DNA of 5,186 nucleotides from Solirubrobacterales bacterium. Lineage in GTDB: Bacteria > Actinomycetota > Thermoleophilia > Solirubrobacterales > Solirubrobacteraceae. The stretch covers positions 1 to 5,186 of the forward strand of contig JACCQW010000263.1 of the NCBI GenBank assembly GCA_013813955.1. Reading direction: 5' to 3'. The notes under the pieces were generated by a model, which did no database searches, was not told where the DNA came from, and saw only the letters and a program-made list of their open reading frames with translations. This document shows, piece after piece, positions 1 to 5,186 of this stretch. The translations under genes and the position numbers were made by a program. Numbering within the stretch: position 1 is the stretch's first letter; the number at the start of each line of letters is the position of its first letter.

Positions 1-621
1 GGCCTCCCCCGCCCCGATCGCCGCCGCCGCCGTGGCGTACAGCGGCGCGAGCTCCTCGTGGCGCGCGGTGACCGGGATGAGCGCGGCATGCTCGAAGTAC
101 AACGCGCGGATCGCGTTGAGGATCAACACGAAGACGAGGTTGCCCGCGGCCTGCGCGACCTCGGTGAAGAATGCGAAGTCCACCTGCGCCGCGGCGCCCG
201 CGTCCGGCGCGGCTTCGATCGCCTCGGCCAGCTCGGCCAGCCGGGCGGCCTGCGCCGCGTCGCGTCGATCGGCGGCGAGGCCCGCGAGCTCGCGCAGCAT
301 GAGCGTGCGCGCCTCGAGGATGTCGGCGAGCACCCCCCGGTCCAGGCCGCCGGAGCGCAGCAGCAGGTGAGCGAGCACGTCCAACCCACCGTGCTCGCGC
401 CAGTCGCGCACGCGCATCGCGTCGCCGTGGCGCACGTCGACGAGCCCCATCTGCTCCAGGCGCTTGAGCGCCTCGCGCAGCGACCCCATCGTGACGCCGA
501 GGTCCGCCGCCAGGGCCCGCTGGGTGGGCAGCTTCTCGCCCGGCTCGTAGCGCCCGGCGAGCACGGCCTCGAGCAGCCCGGCGAACACGCGATCCGATAC
601 GAGACTGTTCGGAACACTCAT
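1..621 (-). CDS. FadR-type GntR-family transcriptional regulator, 3' end cut by window edge
   Basis: Reading from ATG at 621 the frame is open for 207 codons to position 1; the rest lies outside. Residues 5-75 form a GntR winged helix (LPTQRALAADLGVT at 31-44, SLREALKRLEQMGL at 47-60, wing VRHG at 63-66). Residues 80-207 are an all-helical ligand-binding domain. From memory the protein aligns without gaps to the first 80 residues of E. coli FadR (shared Arg35, Thr44, Arg49, His65, Gly66), and the match continues: AAGNLVFVLILN at 158-169 corresponds to ASGNPIYGLILN. FadR is 239 aa, so about 30 residues are missing, including the region that helps bind acyl-CoA. The metal-binding His of common FCD regulators (FH) is Phe here (FAFF at 149-152), as expected for the metal-free FadR type. 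Met45 replaces the DNA-contacting Arg45. No Shine-Dalgarno precedes the ATG; the leader is probably very short. An acyl-CoA-responsive regulator is the likely role; the target genes are unknown. Confidence 0.85.
   Translation of the reverse strand, partial: MSVPNSLVSDRVFAGLLEAVLAGRYEPGEKLPTQRALAADLGVTMGSLREALKRLEQMGLVDVRHGDAMRVRDWREHGGLDVLAHLLLRSGGLDRGVLADILEARTLMLRELAGLAADRRDAAQAARLAELAEAIEAAPDAGAAAQVDFAFFTEVAQAAGNLVFVLILNAIRALYFEHAALIPVTARHEELAPLYATAAAAIGAGEA
606..616. promoter_or_regulatory. Putative operator O1 (FadR-like palindrome) inside the regulator's first codons
   Basis: TGTTCGGAACA is a perfect 11-bp palindrome around a central base. It spans the last base of codon 2 to the first base of codon 6 of the regulator gene. 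It fits the E. coli FadR half-site layout TGGTCnGACCA with one symmetric change per half. A second copy lies 34 bp away, centre to centre. Binding here would block transcript elongation or cooperate with the upstream site. Binding itself is inferred. Confidence 0.6.
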
Positions 622-632
622 CGGGCGGCAGG

Positions 633-663
633 CTAGCAGAGTTCCGAACACTACGGGAGTCAA
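633..663 (-). promoter_or_regulatory. Putative sigma-70-type promoter of the FadR-like regulator
   Basis: On the minus strand TTGACT (663-658) matches the -35 consensus at 5 of 6 bases. A -10 element is less clear: TCTGCT (640-635) has the ideal 17-bp spacing, and TGCTAG (638-633) has 19 bp. Either would start transcription about 5-8 nt before the ATG at 621, which agrees with the lack of a Shine-Dalgarno. The O2 palindrome lies between the two hexamers. Confidence 0.4.
640..650. promoter_or_regulatory. Putative operator O2 (FadR-like palindrome) in the regulator's promoter
   Basis: On the gene's sense strand the site reads TGTTCGGAACT, matching O1 at 10 of 11 positions. Positions 641-650 are the exact reverse complement of 606-615. 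The 9-bp core GTTC-G-GAAC fills the spacer just downstream of a TTGACT -35-like hexamer. A repressor bound here would exclude RNA polymerase, so negative autoregulation is the simplest reading. Confidence 0.6.
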
Positions 664-713
664 GACGAGGCGCTGGGCGCGAGCGTGAGCGCAGATTCAT
701 GCACGGCATGGAT

Positions 714-738
714 GCACGGCGTTCACGCCGCGCCGTGC
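714..738 (-). terminator. GC-rich hairpin after the 174-aa gene, possible transcription terminator
   Basis: GCACGGCG (714-721) pairs exactly with CGCCGTGC (731-738) across a 9-nt loop. An alternative smaller hairpin, CGGCG-TTCA-CGCCG, lies at 717-730. It sits 12 nt past the TAG at 751 and before the regulator's promoter, where a terminator would be expected. There is no T-run after the stem, so it would be a weak or non-canonical terminator, or only an mRNA-stabilising 3' structure. Confidence 0.35.
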
Positions 739-750
739 CGCCGGGCCTGT

Positions 751-1275
751 CTACGGCACGGGGATGTCCCCGTCGACGAGCATTCCCGTCATCCCCGTCG
801 CGGAGACCCAGCCCAGCAGCGCGATCGCCGCCAGAGCGACACCGAGGACGTGCTCGTCCGGGGCCCCGCGCTGCAGCGCGATCTCGCTGCGCAGCGCTCC
901 GTCGCGCGTCGCGCCCCGGGCATCGAGCAGCAGCCGCCGCCCGTCTCGCACCGTCCAGTCCAGGCGCTTGAGGCGCGCCGAGCGCACCGCGTACTCGCGG
1001 TCGGGCGCCACGACGAGGCGACCGCCCGAGCGGATCCGGCGCCCCTCGTACCACGCCACCGGCTCGCCGCCCGCACGCCGGGTGAACGCCAGGCGCCAGC
1101 CCGAGCCGTAGGGCTCGACCCGCCAGCCCGCCTCCCCGCCGGGGAAGTCGATCTCGACGTGCGTGCGGTGATCCTCGAGCGTGGCCACCGCCTCGTTGTC
1201 GCGCTCGAGGACGTACGCGGATGCGCCCGGCTGTGCGTGCAGTACGAGGCGCTCGGCGTTCTCGATGCCGGTCAC
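751..1275 (-). CDS. Hypothetical protein, beta-rich with one C-terminal hydrophobic helix
   Basis: I do not recognise this 174-aa protein. Residues 8-135 alternate short hydrophobic and charged stretches with many Gly turns (for example GSGWRLAF at 57-64, PVAWYEGRRI at 72-81, GGRLVV at 84-89, RLDWTVRDGRRLLLD at 104-118), which suggests a beta-barrel or beta-sandwich. Residues 143-157 (VLGVALAAIALLGWV) are strongly hydrophobic. A beta-barrel followed by a hydrophobic helix resembles the tubby/LURP-one/scramblase fold, in which the helix fills the barrel; the helix could equally be a membrane anchor. Codon bias (G/C at third positions) and a clean TAG at 753-751 support it as a gene. The start is uncertain: GTG at 1275 has no clear Shine-Dalgarno, and GTG at codon 11 is an alternative. 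It begins 37 nt after the pntB stop, so co-transcription is plausible, but no role in transhydrogenation is implied. Confidence 0.7.
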   Translation of the reverse strand: MTGIENAERLVLHAQPGASAYVLERDNEAVATLEDHRTHVEIDFPGGEAGWRVEPYGSGWRLAFTRRAGGEPVAWYEGRRIRSGGRLVVAPDREYAVRSARLKRLDWTVRDGRRLLLDARGATRDGALRSEIALQRGAPDEHVLGVALAAIALLGWVSATGMTGMLVDGDIPVP

Positions 1276-1312
1276 GCCACCGGCTCGCGCGGGCGGGCCA
1301 TCGGAGCGGTCG

Positions 1313-2731
1313 TTACAGCGCGCCCAGCTCGGCGGTGATCTCGCCGACGCTGGCCTTCGCGTCGCCGAAGAGCATCTGGGTCTTGTCGTTGTAGAACAGC
1401 GGGTTCTCGATCCCGGCGTAGCCCGAGCTCATCGAGCGCTTCAGGACGATGACCGAGCCCGACTCGTCGACGTTGAGGATCGGCATGCCGTAGATCGGCG
1501 AGTCGGCCTTGTTGCGCGCGTCGGGGTTGGTCACGTCGTTGGCGCCGATGACCAGCGAGACGTCCGTGCGGCCGAACTCCTGGTTGATCTCGTCCATCTC
1601 CTTGAGCTGCTCGTAGGGCACGTCGGCCTCGGCGAGCAGGACGTTCATGTGACCGGGCATCCGGCCCGCCACAGGATGGATCGCGTACTTGACCTCCACG
1701 CCCTTGGCCTCCAGGACCTTGGCCATCTCGCGCACGGCGTGCTGGGCCTGCGCGACCGCCATGCCGTAGCCGGGGACGACGACGACCTGGCGTGCGTAGG
1801 ACATCTGGATCGCCGCGTCGGCGGCGCTCGTCGACCGCACCGTGCCGCCCTCAGCGCCGTCCGCGCCCGGGCCGGCGGCTACGCTGTCGCCCCCGAAGCC
1901 GCCGACGACCACCGAGGTGATCGTCCGGTTCATGGCGATGGCCATCTGCTGGGTGAGGATCGTGCCCGAGGCGCCGACGATCATGCCCGCGACGATGAGC
2001 GCCTGGTTGTCCAGCGCCACTCCGGCCGCCGCGGCGGCCAGGCCGGTGAACGCGTTGAGCAGCGAGATGACGACCGGCATGTCGGCCCCGCCGATCGGCA
2101 GCACGAGCATGACCCCGACGATCCCGGCCGCCACGAGCAGGGCGATCATGAAGATCTCGTCCTGGGGCTCGGCGATCATGAAGACCCCGGCGCCCAGCGC
2201 GACCGCGCCGATCACGACCTGGACGGGCAGCTGCAGCGCGCCGAGCGACTTGGGCGACCCGCTCATGAGCGCCTGGAGCTTGGCGAAGGCGATGTTCGAG
2301 CCCCAGAAGGAGATCGATCCGACCAGCGCGGAGAAGATCGAGAAGATCGCCACGTAGGTCGGCTCCGTGGCGAAGCCGCCGGTCTCGCGGAACTCCGCCC
2401 AGGCGATCAGGGCCACCGCGCCACCGCCAACGCCGTTGAACAGCGCGACCATCTGGGGCATCGCGGTCATCCGCACCTGACGCGCGGCGGGCACCCCGAC
2501 GGCGACTCCGATGAGCAGGCCGAGCACGATCAGCACGATGTTGTTGATCGGGTCGACGAGCAGCGTGGCGGCCACCGCGATGACCATGCCCACGGCGGCG
2601 ATGCGGTTGCCGCGCACCGCGGTGCGCGGCCCGGTCAGGCCCGACAGCCCGTAGATGAACAGCGCGAAGGCGAGGATGTACAGCGCCGACTTGAGGTTGG
2701 CGTCGGTCAGGACGGAGGCCACCGGCGTCAC
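1313..2731 (-). CDS. pntB: NAD(P) transhydrogenase subunit beta (PntB): membrane domain II plus NADP(H) domain III
   Basis: This subunit of the proton-pumping transhydrogenase reduces NADP+ with hydride from PntAA, driven by the proton gradient. The 472 aa agree with the family (about 460). Residues 15-265 contain about nine membrane helices (domain II), including GGADMPVVISLLNAFTG at 214-230 with the conserved Asp217 and Asn226. A Gly/Ala/Ser linker covers about 281-305. Residues 315-472 are the cytoplasmic NADP(H) domain with near-invariant motifs: PGYGMAVAQAQ (320-330), HPVAGRMPGHMNVLLAEA (352-369), MDEIN (379-383), GANDVTNP (396-403), KRSMSSGYAG (431-440) and FGDAKASV (455-462). At residue 99 (VALFNG) there is Asn where E. 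coli PntB has its membrane His91. The GTG start at 2731 overlaps the pntAB stop in a GTGA junction (2728-2731). GGGAG at 2743-2739 lies 7 nt upstream as Shine-Dalgarno. The stop is TAA at 1315-1313. Confidence 0.97.
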   Translation of the reverse strand: MTPVASVLTDANLKSALYILAFALFIYGLSGLTGPRTAVRGNRIAAVGMVIAVAATLLVDPINNIVLIVLGLLIGVAVGVPAARQVRMTAMPQMVALFNGVGGGAVALIAWAEFRETGGFATEPTYVAIFSIFSALVGSISFWGSNIAFAKLQALMSGSPKSLGALQLPVQVVIGAVALGAGVFMIAEPQDEIFMIALLVAAGIVGVMLVLPIGGADMPVVISLLNAFTGLAAAAAGVALDNQALIVAGMIVGASGTILTQQMAIAMNRTITSVVVGGFGGDSVAAGPGADGAEGGTVRSTSAADAAIQMSYARQVVVVPGYGMAVAQAQHAVREMAKVLEAKGVEVKYAIHPVAGRMPGHMNVLLAEADVPYEQLKEMDEINQEFGRTDVSLVIGANDVTNPDARNKADSPIYGMPILNVDESGSVIVLKRSMSSGYAGIENPLFYNDKTQMLFGDAKASVGEITAELGAL

Positions 2732-3111
2732 GCGGACTCTCCCTCGGCGGCGTCGTCCGCGCTGGGCGGCGGCGCGGGCTTGGCCTTGAACATCTCCAGC
2801 ATGCGGTCGGTGACGACAAAGCCGCCGATGACGTTGATCGCCCCGAACACCAGCGCGACGAAGAGGATGACCTTGGTGCCCGTCCCGAGGTCCGAGCCGG
2901 TGGCCAGCAGCAGCAGGCCGCCGAGGACGACGATCCCGTGGATCGCGTTGGTGCCCGACATCAGCGGCGTGTGCAGCGTGTTGGGCACCTTGGAGATCAC
3001 CGCGTAGCCGACGAACCCGGAGACGACCAGCAGCGCGAGGTTCGTCACCAGCCGCGAGGGCTCGCCGCCCTCCGCGGCCGCGACCAGCAGGATCGAGAGC
3101 GATTCGGACAT
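2728..3111 (-). CDS. pntAB: NAD(P) transhydrogenase subunit alpha part 2 (PntAB), small membrane subunit
   Basis: This 127-aa protein supplies the first membrane helices of the transhydrogenase, which in E. coli are fused to the end of PntA. Three hydrophobic segments are visible at about 21-42, 56-72 and 80-101. Conserved family residues include LHTPLMSGTNAI (46-57) and TDRMLEMF (101-108), followed by a short Pro/Ala-rich acidic tail. The size is close to the 139 aa of Rhodospirillum rubrum PntAB. His58 in NAIHG lies in the second helix, where E. coli has Ser (NAISG). The start is ATG at 3111, sharing one base with the pntAA stop (TGATG); AGGAGG at 3124-3119 lies 7 nt upstream. The frame also stays open far upstream, antisense-like within pntAA, but that extension is low-complexity Arg/Gly/Ala sequence and is not part of the protein. 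Confidence 0.95.
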   Translation of the reverse strand: MSESLSILLVAAAEGGEPSRLVTNLALLVVSGFVGYAVISKVPNTLHTPLMSGTNAIHGIVVLGGLLLLATGSDLGTGTKVILFVALVFGAINVIGGFVVTDRMLEMFKAKPAPPPSADDAAEGESA

Positions 3112-4238
3112 CAGCCGGCCTCCTCCACGGTCTTGCGGGCGGCCTCGTGCACGATCTCGCCGTCGCGCACGATGCACGCGCCGGCGACGATCTCGTCGTC
3201 GAAGTCCAGGTGCAGCGCCCCCTCGTCGTCCACGATCAGCTCGAGCACCGCCTGGACGTTGCGCGCGTACAGCGAGGAGGCGTGCTCGGGCATCGAGGAG
3301 GCGATGTTCAGCGGGGAGACGATCGTCACGTCGTGCTCGACGACGACCTGGCCGGGCTGGGTCAGCTCGCAGTTGCCCCCCGCCTCGCCGGCGAGGTCGA
3401 CGATCACGCTGCCCGGCTTCATCCCCTCGACGGCCTCGGCGCTGACCAGCCGCGGGGCGGGGCGCCCGGGCACGAGCGCCGTGGTGATGACGACGTCGAA
3501 GGTGGCGATCTTGTCGGTCAGCTCCTGCTGCTGGGCGGCCTTCTCCTCGTCGGTGAGCTCGCGCGCGTAGCCGCCCTCGCCCTCGGCGCCCTTGCCCGCC
3601 TCCAGCTCGAGGAACGTCGCGCCCAGCGACTGCACCTGCTCGGCCACCGCGGCGCGCACGTCGTAGCCGGTGACCTGGCCGCCCAGGCGCCGCGCGGTGG
3701 CGATCGCCTGCAGGCCCGCGACGCCGGCCCCCAGCACGAGCACCTTCGCGGGCGGGATCGTGCCGGCGGCGGTCATCATCATCGGCAGGAAGCGCCCCAG
3801 GTGCTCGGTGGCCAGCAGCACCGACTTGTAGCCCGCGACGTTGGACTGCGAGGACAGCGCGTCCATCGACTGCGCCCGCGAGATGCGCGGGATCGCCTCC
3901 ATGGCGAAGGCGGTCGCGCCCGCGGAGGCCAGCGCGCTCGTGGTCTGCGGCCTGGTCAGCGGGCCCAGGAAGCCGATCAGGACGCTGCTGGAGCCGACCT
4001 TCGCGATCTCCTCCTCCGAGGGGGCGCCGACCTTGACGATGACGTCCGCGCTCCAGACGTCGCCGCCGACGGTGGCGCCGGCATCGCCGTAGGCATTGTC
4101 GAGCAGCTTGGCCTCGGCGCCCGCGCCCGCCTCGACGATCACCTCGAGCTCCTTGGCCGCGAGCTTGCGCACGACATCGGGCACGAGCGCGACACGGCGC
4201 TCGCCCTCGGCGGTCTCCTTGGGGACTCCGACCTTCAT
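3111..4238 (-). CDS. pntAA: NAD(P) transhydrogenase subunit alpha part 1 (PntAA), NAD(H)-binding domain I
   Basis: This soluble 375-aa subunit binds NADH at the cytoplasmic face and passes hydride to NADP+ on PntB. It belongs to the alanine dehydrogenase/PNT family. MKVGVPKE (1-8) opens the N-terminal domain. RISRAQSMDALSSQSN (118-133) is the transhydrogenase signature that rules out alanine dehydrogenase. The Rossmann loop GAGVAG is at 170-175, with Asp193 (GYDVR) placed to bind the adenosine ribose. TTALVPGRPAPRLV (252-265) and GSVIVDLAGEAGGNCE (276-291) are further conserved blocks. The mobile loop is around 215-245. The length fits the separate domain I protein of R. rubrum (384 aa) rather than the 510-aa fused E. 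coli PntA. The ATG at 4238 lies 12 nt after the stop of the upstream gene, and the only Shine-Dalgarno-like match is AGGT at 4252-4249, overlapping that stop codon, so translation may be coupled. The stop TGA (3113-3111) overlaps the pntAB start. Confidence 0.97.
   Translation of the reverse strand: MKVGVPKETAEGERRVALVPDVVRKLAAKELEVIVEAGAGAEAKLLDNAYGDAGATVGGDVWSADVIVKVGAPSEEEIAKVGSSSVLIGFLGPLTRPQTTSALASAGATAFAMEAIPRISRAQSMDALSSQSNVAGYKSVLLATEHLGRFLPMMMTAAGTIPPAKVLVLGAGVAGLQAIATARRLGGQVTGYDVRAAVAEQVQSLGATFLELEAGKGAEGEGGYARELTDEEKAAQQQELTDKIATFDVVITTALVPGRPAPRLVSAEAVEGMKPGSVIVDLAGEAGGNCELTQPGQVVVEHDVTIVSPLNIASSMPEHASSLYARNVQAVLELIVDDEGALHLDFDDEIVAGACIVRDGEIVHEAARKTVEEAG
3119..3124 (-). promoter_or_regulatory. 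Ribosome binding site deciding the pntAB start
   Basis: AGGAGG on the minus strand lies inside the last codons of pntAA, 7 nt before the ATG at 3111. It fixes the start of pntAB, whose frame is otherwise open for several hundred more codons upstream. Confidence 0.75.
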
Positions 4239-4250
4239 GCGGCGACGAAC

Positions 4251-5186
4251 CTACCCGATCAGCAGGGCGGCGAGGACTCCGGCGGCCCGTGCCGGCGAGG
4301 CGAAGAACCCGGTGGGCGCCGGCGCCGCACCGGCGCGTGCGCGCGGTCTGGGAGGCGCGATCGGAAACGGCTTGCGCGCCAGAGCGGTGAGCGCCTGAGC
4401 GGTGACCCACACCGGCGTCTGGCTGCTCGTGCGCGAATAGCGCACCGCGCCGGACGCGGTCTGCAGCGAGCGCAGGTAGGCCAGCGGGGAGCGCGCGCCG
4501 TCGCGGCGCACGCGGTCGGGGTCGCGCCGCGCGGCCAGCAGGCCCTGGACCGCCCACGCGGTCGACTGCGCGTTGGACGCGCCGCCCTTGGCCAGCGGCA
4601 TGCCGCCGTCGGGGTTCTGCTGCGCGGCGAGAAACACCGCGGCGCGCGTGACCGCCGGGGTGCGCACCCGTCCCGCCGCAACCAGGCCCTGCAGCGCAGC
4701 GGCGGTGTCGTCGATCCCGCTGGGCCCGCCCTTGCGCAGGAAGTTGAAGCCGCCGTCGGTGTTCTGCTCGCGCGCGACCCAGCGCGCGGCCGCGCGGACC
4801 GTCGGGTCGGTGGCCTGCCGGCCGGAGGCGCGCAGCGCATAGATGCCGAACGACGTGAACGCGACCTGCCCGGCGAAGGACCCGTCGCGGCGGCGCTTGC
4901 GCACGAGCTCGGCGACGAGATTGCGCCCGCGCACCGACCGCGGCGAGCGCCGCGCGGCGACGAGGGCGAGGATCGTGCGCTCGAGGTCGGCGATCCCGCG
5001 GATGCGTCCGATGTCGGCGACCATGTAGTCGACCGCCGAGCGCCCGTTGCGCCGCACGCCCCGGGGGTCGCGGCCCGCGGCGCCCAGCCCCAGCACCGCC
5101 CAGCTGGAGTGCAGCTGGTTGGACGCCTGGCCGCGATCGGCGCCGAAGCCACCGTCGGCGTTCTGGGCGCGGTCGAGAAAGCCCAC
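4251..5186 (-). CDS. Prenyltransferase/squalene-oxidase-repeat protein, 5' end cut by window edge
   Basis: The frame is open from the window edge for 311 codons to TAG (4253-4251). The codon at the edge is GTG but is probably internal, because the visible part starts inside a repeat. The protein consists of alpha-hairpin repeats of the squalene cyclase/prenyltransferase toroid fold. QW-like turns occur at 8-15 (QNADGGFG), 101-106 (DGSFAG), 141-149 (QNTDGGFNF), 190-196 (QNPDGGM) and a decayed one at 242-250. Each is followed by an inner helix such as WAVLGLGAAG (29-38) or STAWAVQGLLAA (208-219). IDDTAAALQGL (158-168) resembles the DxDD block of squalene-hopene cyclase but lacks the first Asp (Gly157). 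Residues 276-292 are Pro/Ala/Arg-rich and the end (AAGVLAALLIG) is hydrophobic, possibly a remnant of a membrane anchor. Similar actinobacterial proteins are often exported; a signal peptide would lie outside the window. Substrate and reaction are unknown, and cyclase activity is doubtful. Confidence 0.85.
   Translation of the reverse strand: MGFLDRAQNADGGFGADRGQASNQLHSSWAVLGLGAAGRDPRGVRRNGRSAVDYMVADIGRIRGIADLERTILALVAARRSPRSVRGRNLVAELVRKRRRDGSFAGQVAFTSFGIYALRASGRQATDPTVRAAARWVAREQNTDGGFNFLRKGGPSGIDDTAAALQGLVAAGRVRTPAVTRAAVFLAAQQNPDGGMPLAKGGASNAQSTAWAVQGLLAARRDPDRVRRDGARSPLAYLRSLQTASGAVRYSRTSSQTPVWVTAQALTALARKPFPIAPPRPRARAGAAPAPTGFFASPARAAGVLAALLIG

Noticed and set aside
123..617. A minus-strand frame of 164 codons over the regulator
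   Set aside because: It is shifted relative to the FadR-like frame, rich in Ser/Arg/Cys and without any domain. The frame starting at 621 gives a full winged helix.
58..636. Plus-strand open frames over the regulator gene
   Set aside because: They are antisense to a recognisable GntR gene and give Arg/His/Val-rich sequence with no family features.
1276..1312. A terminator between pntB and the 174-aa gene
   Set aside because: The 37-nt gap contains no convincing stem-loop and no T-run.
1181..3007. A 608-codon open frame on the plus strand
   Set aside because: It runs antisense to pntB and pntAB, whose family motifs are unmistakable. Its product is low-complexity Asp/His/Arg/Gly sequence, typical of antisense frames in GC-rich genes.
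3111..4238. Alanine dehydrogenase as the identity of the 375-aa protein
   Set aside because: The protein family is shared, but the RISRAQSMDALSSQSN signature and the overlapping pntAB and pntB genes identify transhydrogenase domain I.
4251..4300. A frameshift hiding a longer membrane anchor at the end of the squalene-repeat protein
   Set aside because: The alternative minus-strand frame I checked there meets a TGA within the same stretch, and the next gene begins 12 nt after the TAG, so the short hydrophobic end looks genuine.
3112..4557. A long minus-strand frame extending upstream of pntAB as a possible N-terminal domain or fusion
   Set aside because: It overlaps all of pntAA out of frame and reads as Arg/Gly/Ala-rich sequence. 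A good Shine-Dalgarno 7 nt before ATG 3111 and the match to PntAB family length set the real start.

Overview
The window is very GC-rich bacterial DNA. All five genes I can support lie on the minus strand, so they are described here from high to low coordinates. The base composition (third codon positions almost all G or C), the split three-subunit transhydrogenase and the squalene-oxidase-repeat protein suggest a high-GC actinobacterium. Thermoleophilia/Solirubrobacterales is my best guess. This placement is an inference from style, not from a marker gene.

Layout in the direction of transcription: (1) 5186-4251, the C-terminal part of a prenyltransferase/squalene-oxidase-repeat protein, cut by the window edge. 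(2) After 12 nt, pntAA (4238-3111), the NAD(H)-binding subunit of the proton-translocating NAD(P) transhydrogenase. (3) pntAB (3111-2728), its small membrane subunit, overlapping pntAA by 1 nt (TGATG). (4) pntB (2731-1313), the membrane plus NADP(H)-binding subunit, overlapping pntAB by 4 nt (GTGA). (5) After 37 nt, an unrecognised 174-aa protein with one C-terminal hydrophobic helix (1275-751). (6) A 129-nt intergenic region with a hairpin and a promoter/operator region. (7) A FadR-type GntR regulator (621 to beyond position 1), missing its last few dozen residues. The pntAA-pntAB-pntB junctions are those of a tight operon. The spacing suggests the flanking genes may be on the same transcript.

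Functionally, PntAA, PntAB and PntB form one inner-membrane enzyme. It uses the proton gradient to transfer hydride from NADH to NADP+, supplying NADPH for biosynthesis and redox defence. The regulator aligns without gaps to the first 80 residues of E. coli FadR, the fatty-acid regulator. It carries two copies of a FadR-like palindrome (TGTTCsGAACa) in its own promoter region and first codons, so autoregulation is likely. A link between acyl-CoA sensing and NADPH supply is possible, but the sequence does not show it directly.

The most interesting signals are: (a) matched changes in the FadR recognition helix (Arg45 to Met) and in the operator (TGGTC to TGTTC half-site), with the operator pair sitting on the gene's own promoter and start; (b) an apparent relocation of the membrane histidine of the proton path from PntB to PntAB; (c) an incomplete DxDD motif in the squalene-oxidase-repeat protein. 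I found no CRISPR array, mobile element or RNA gene.
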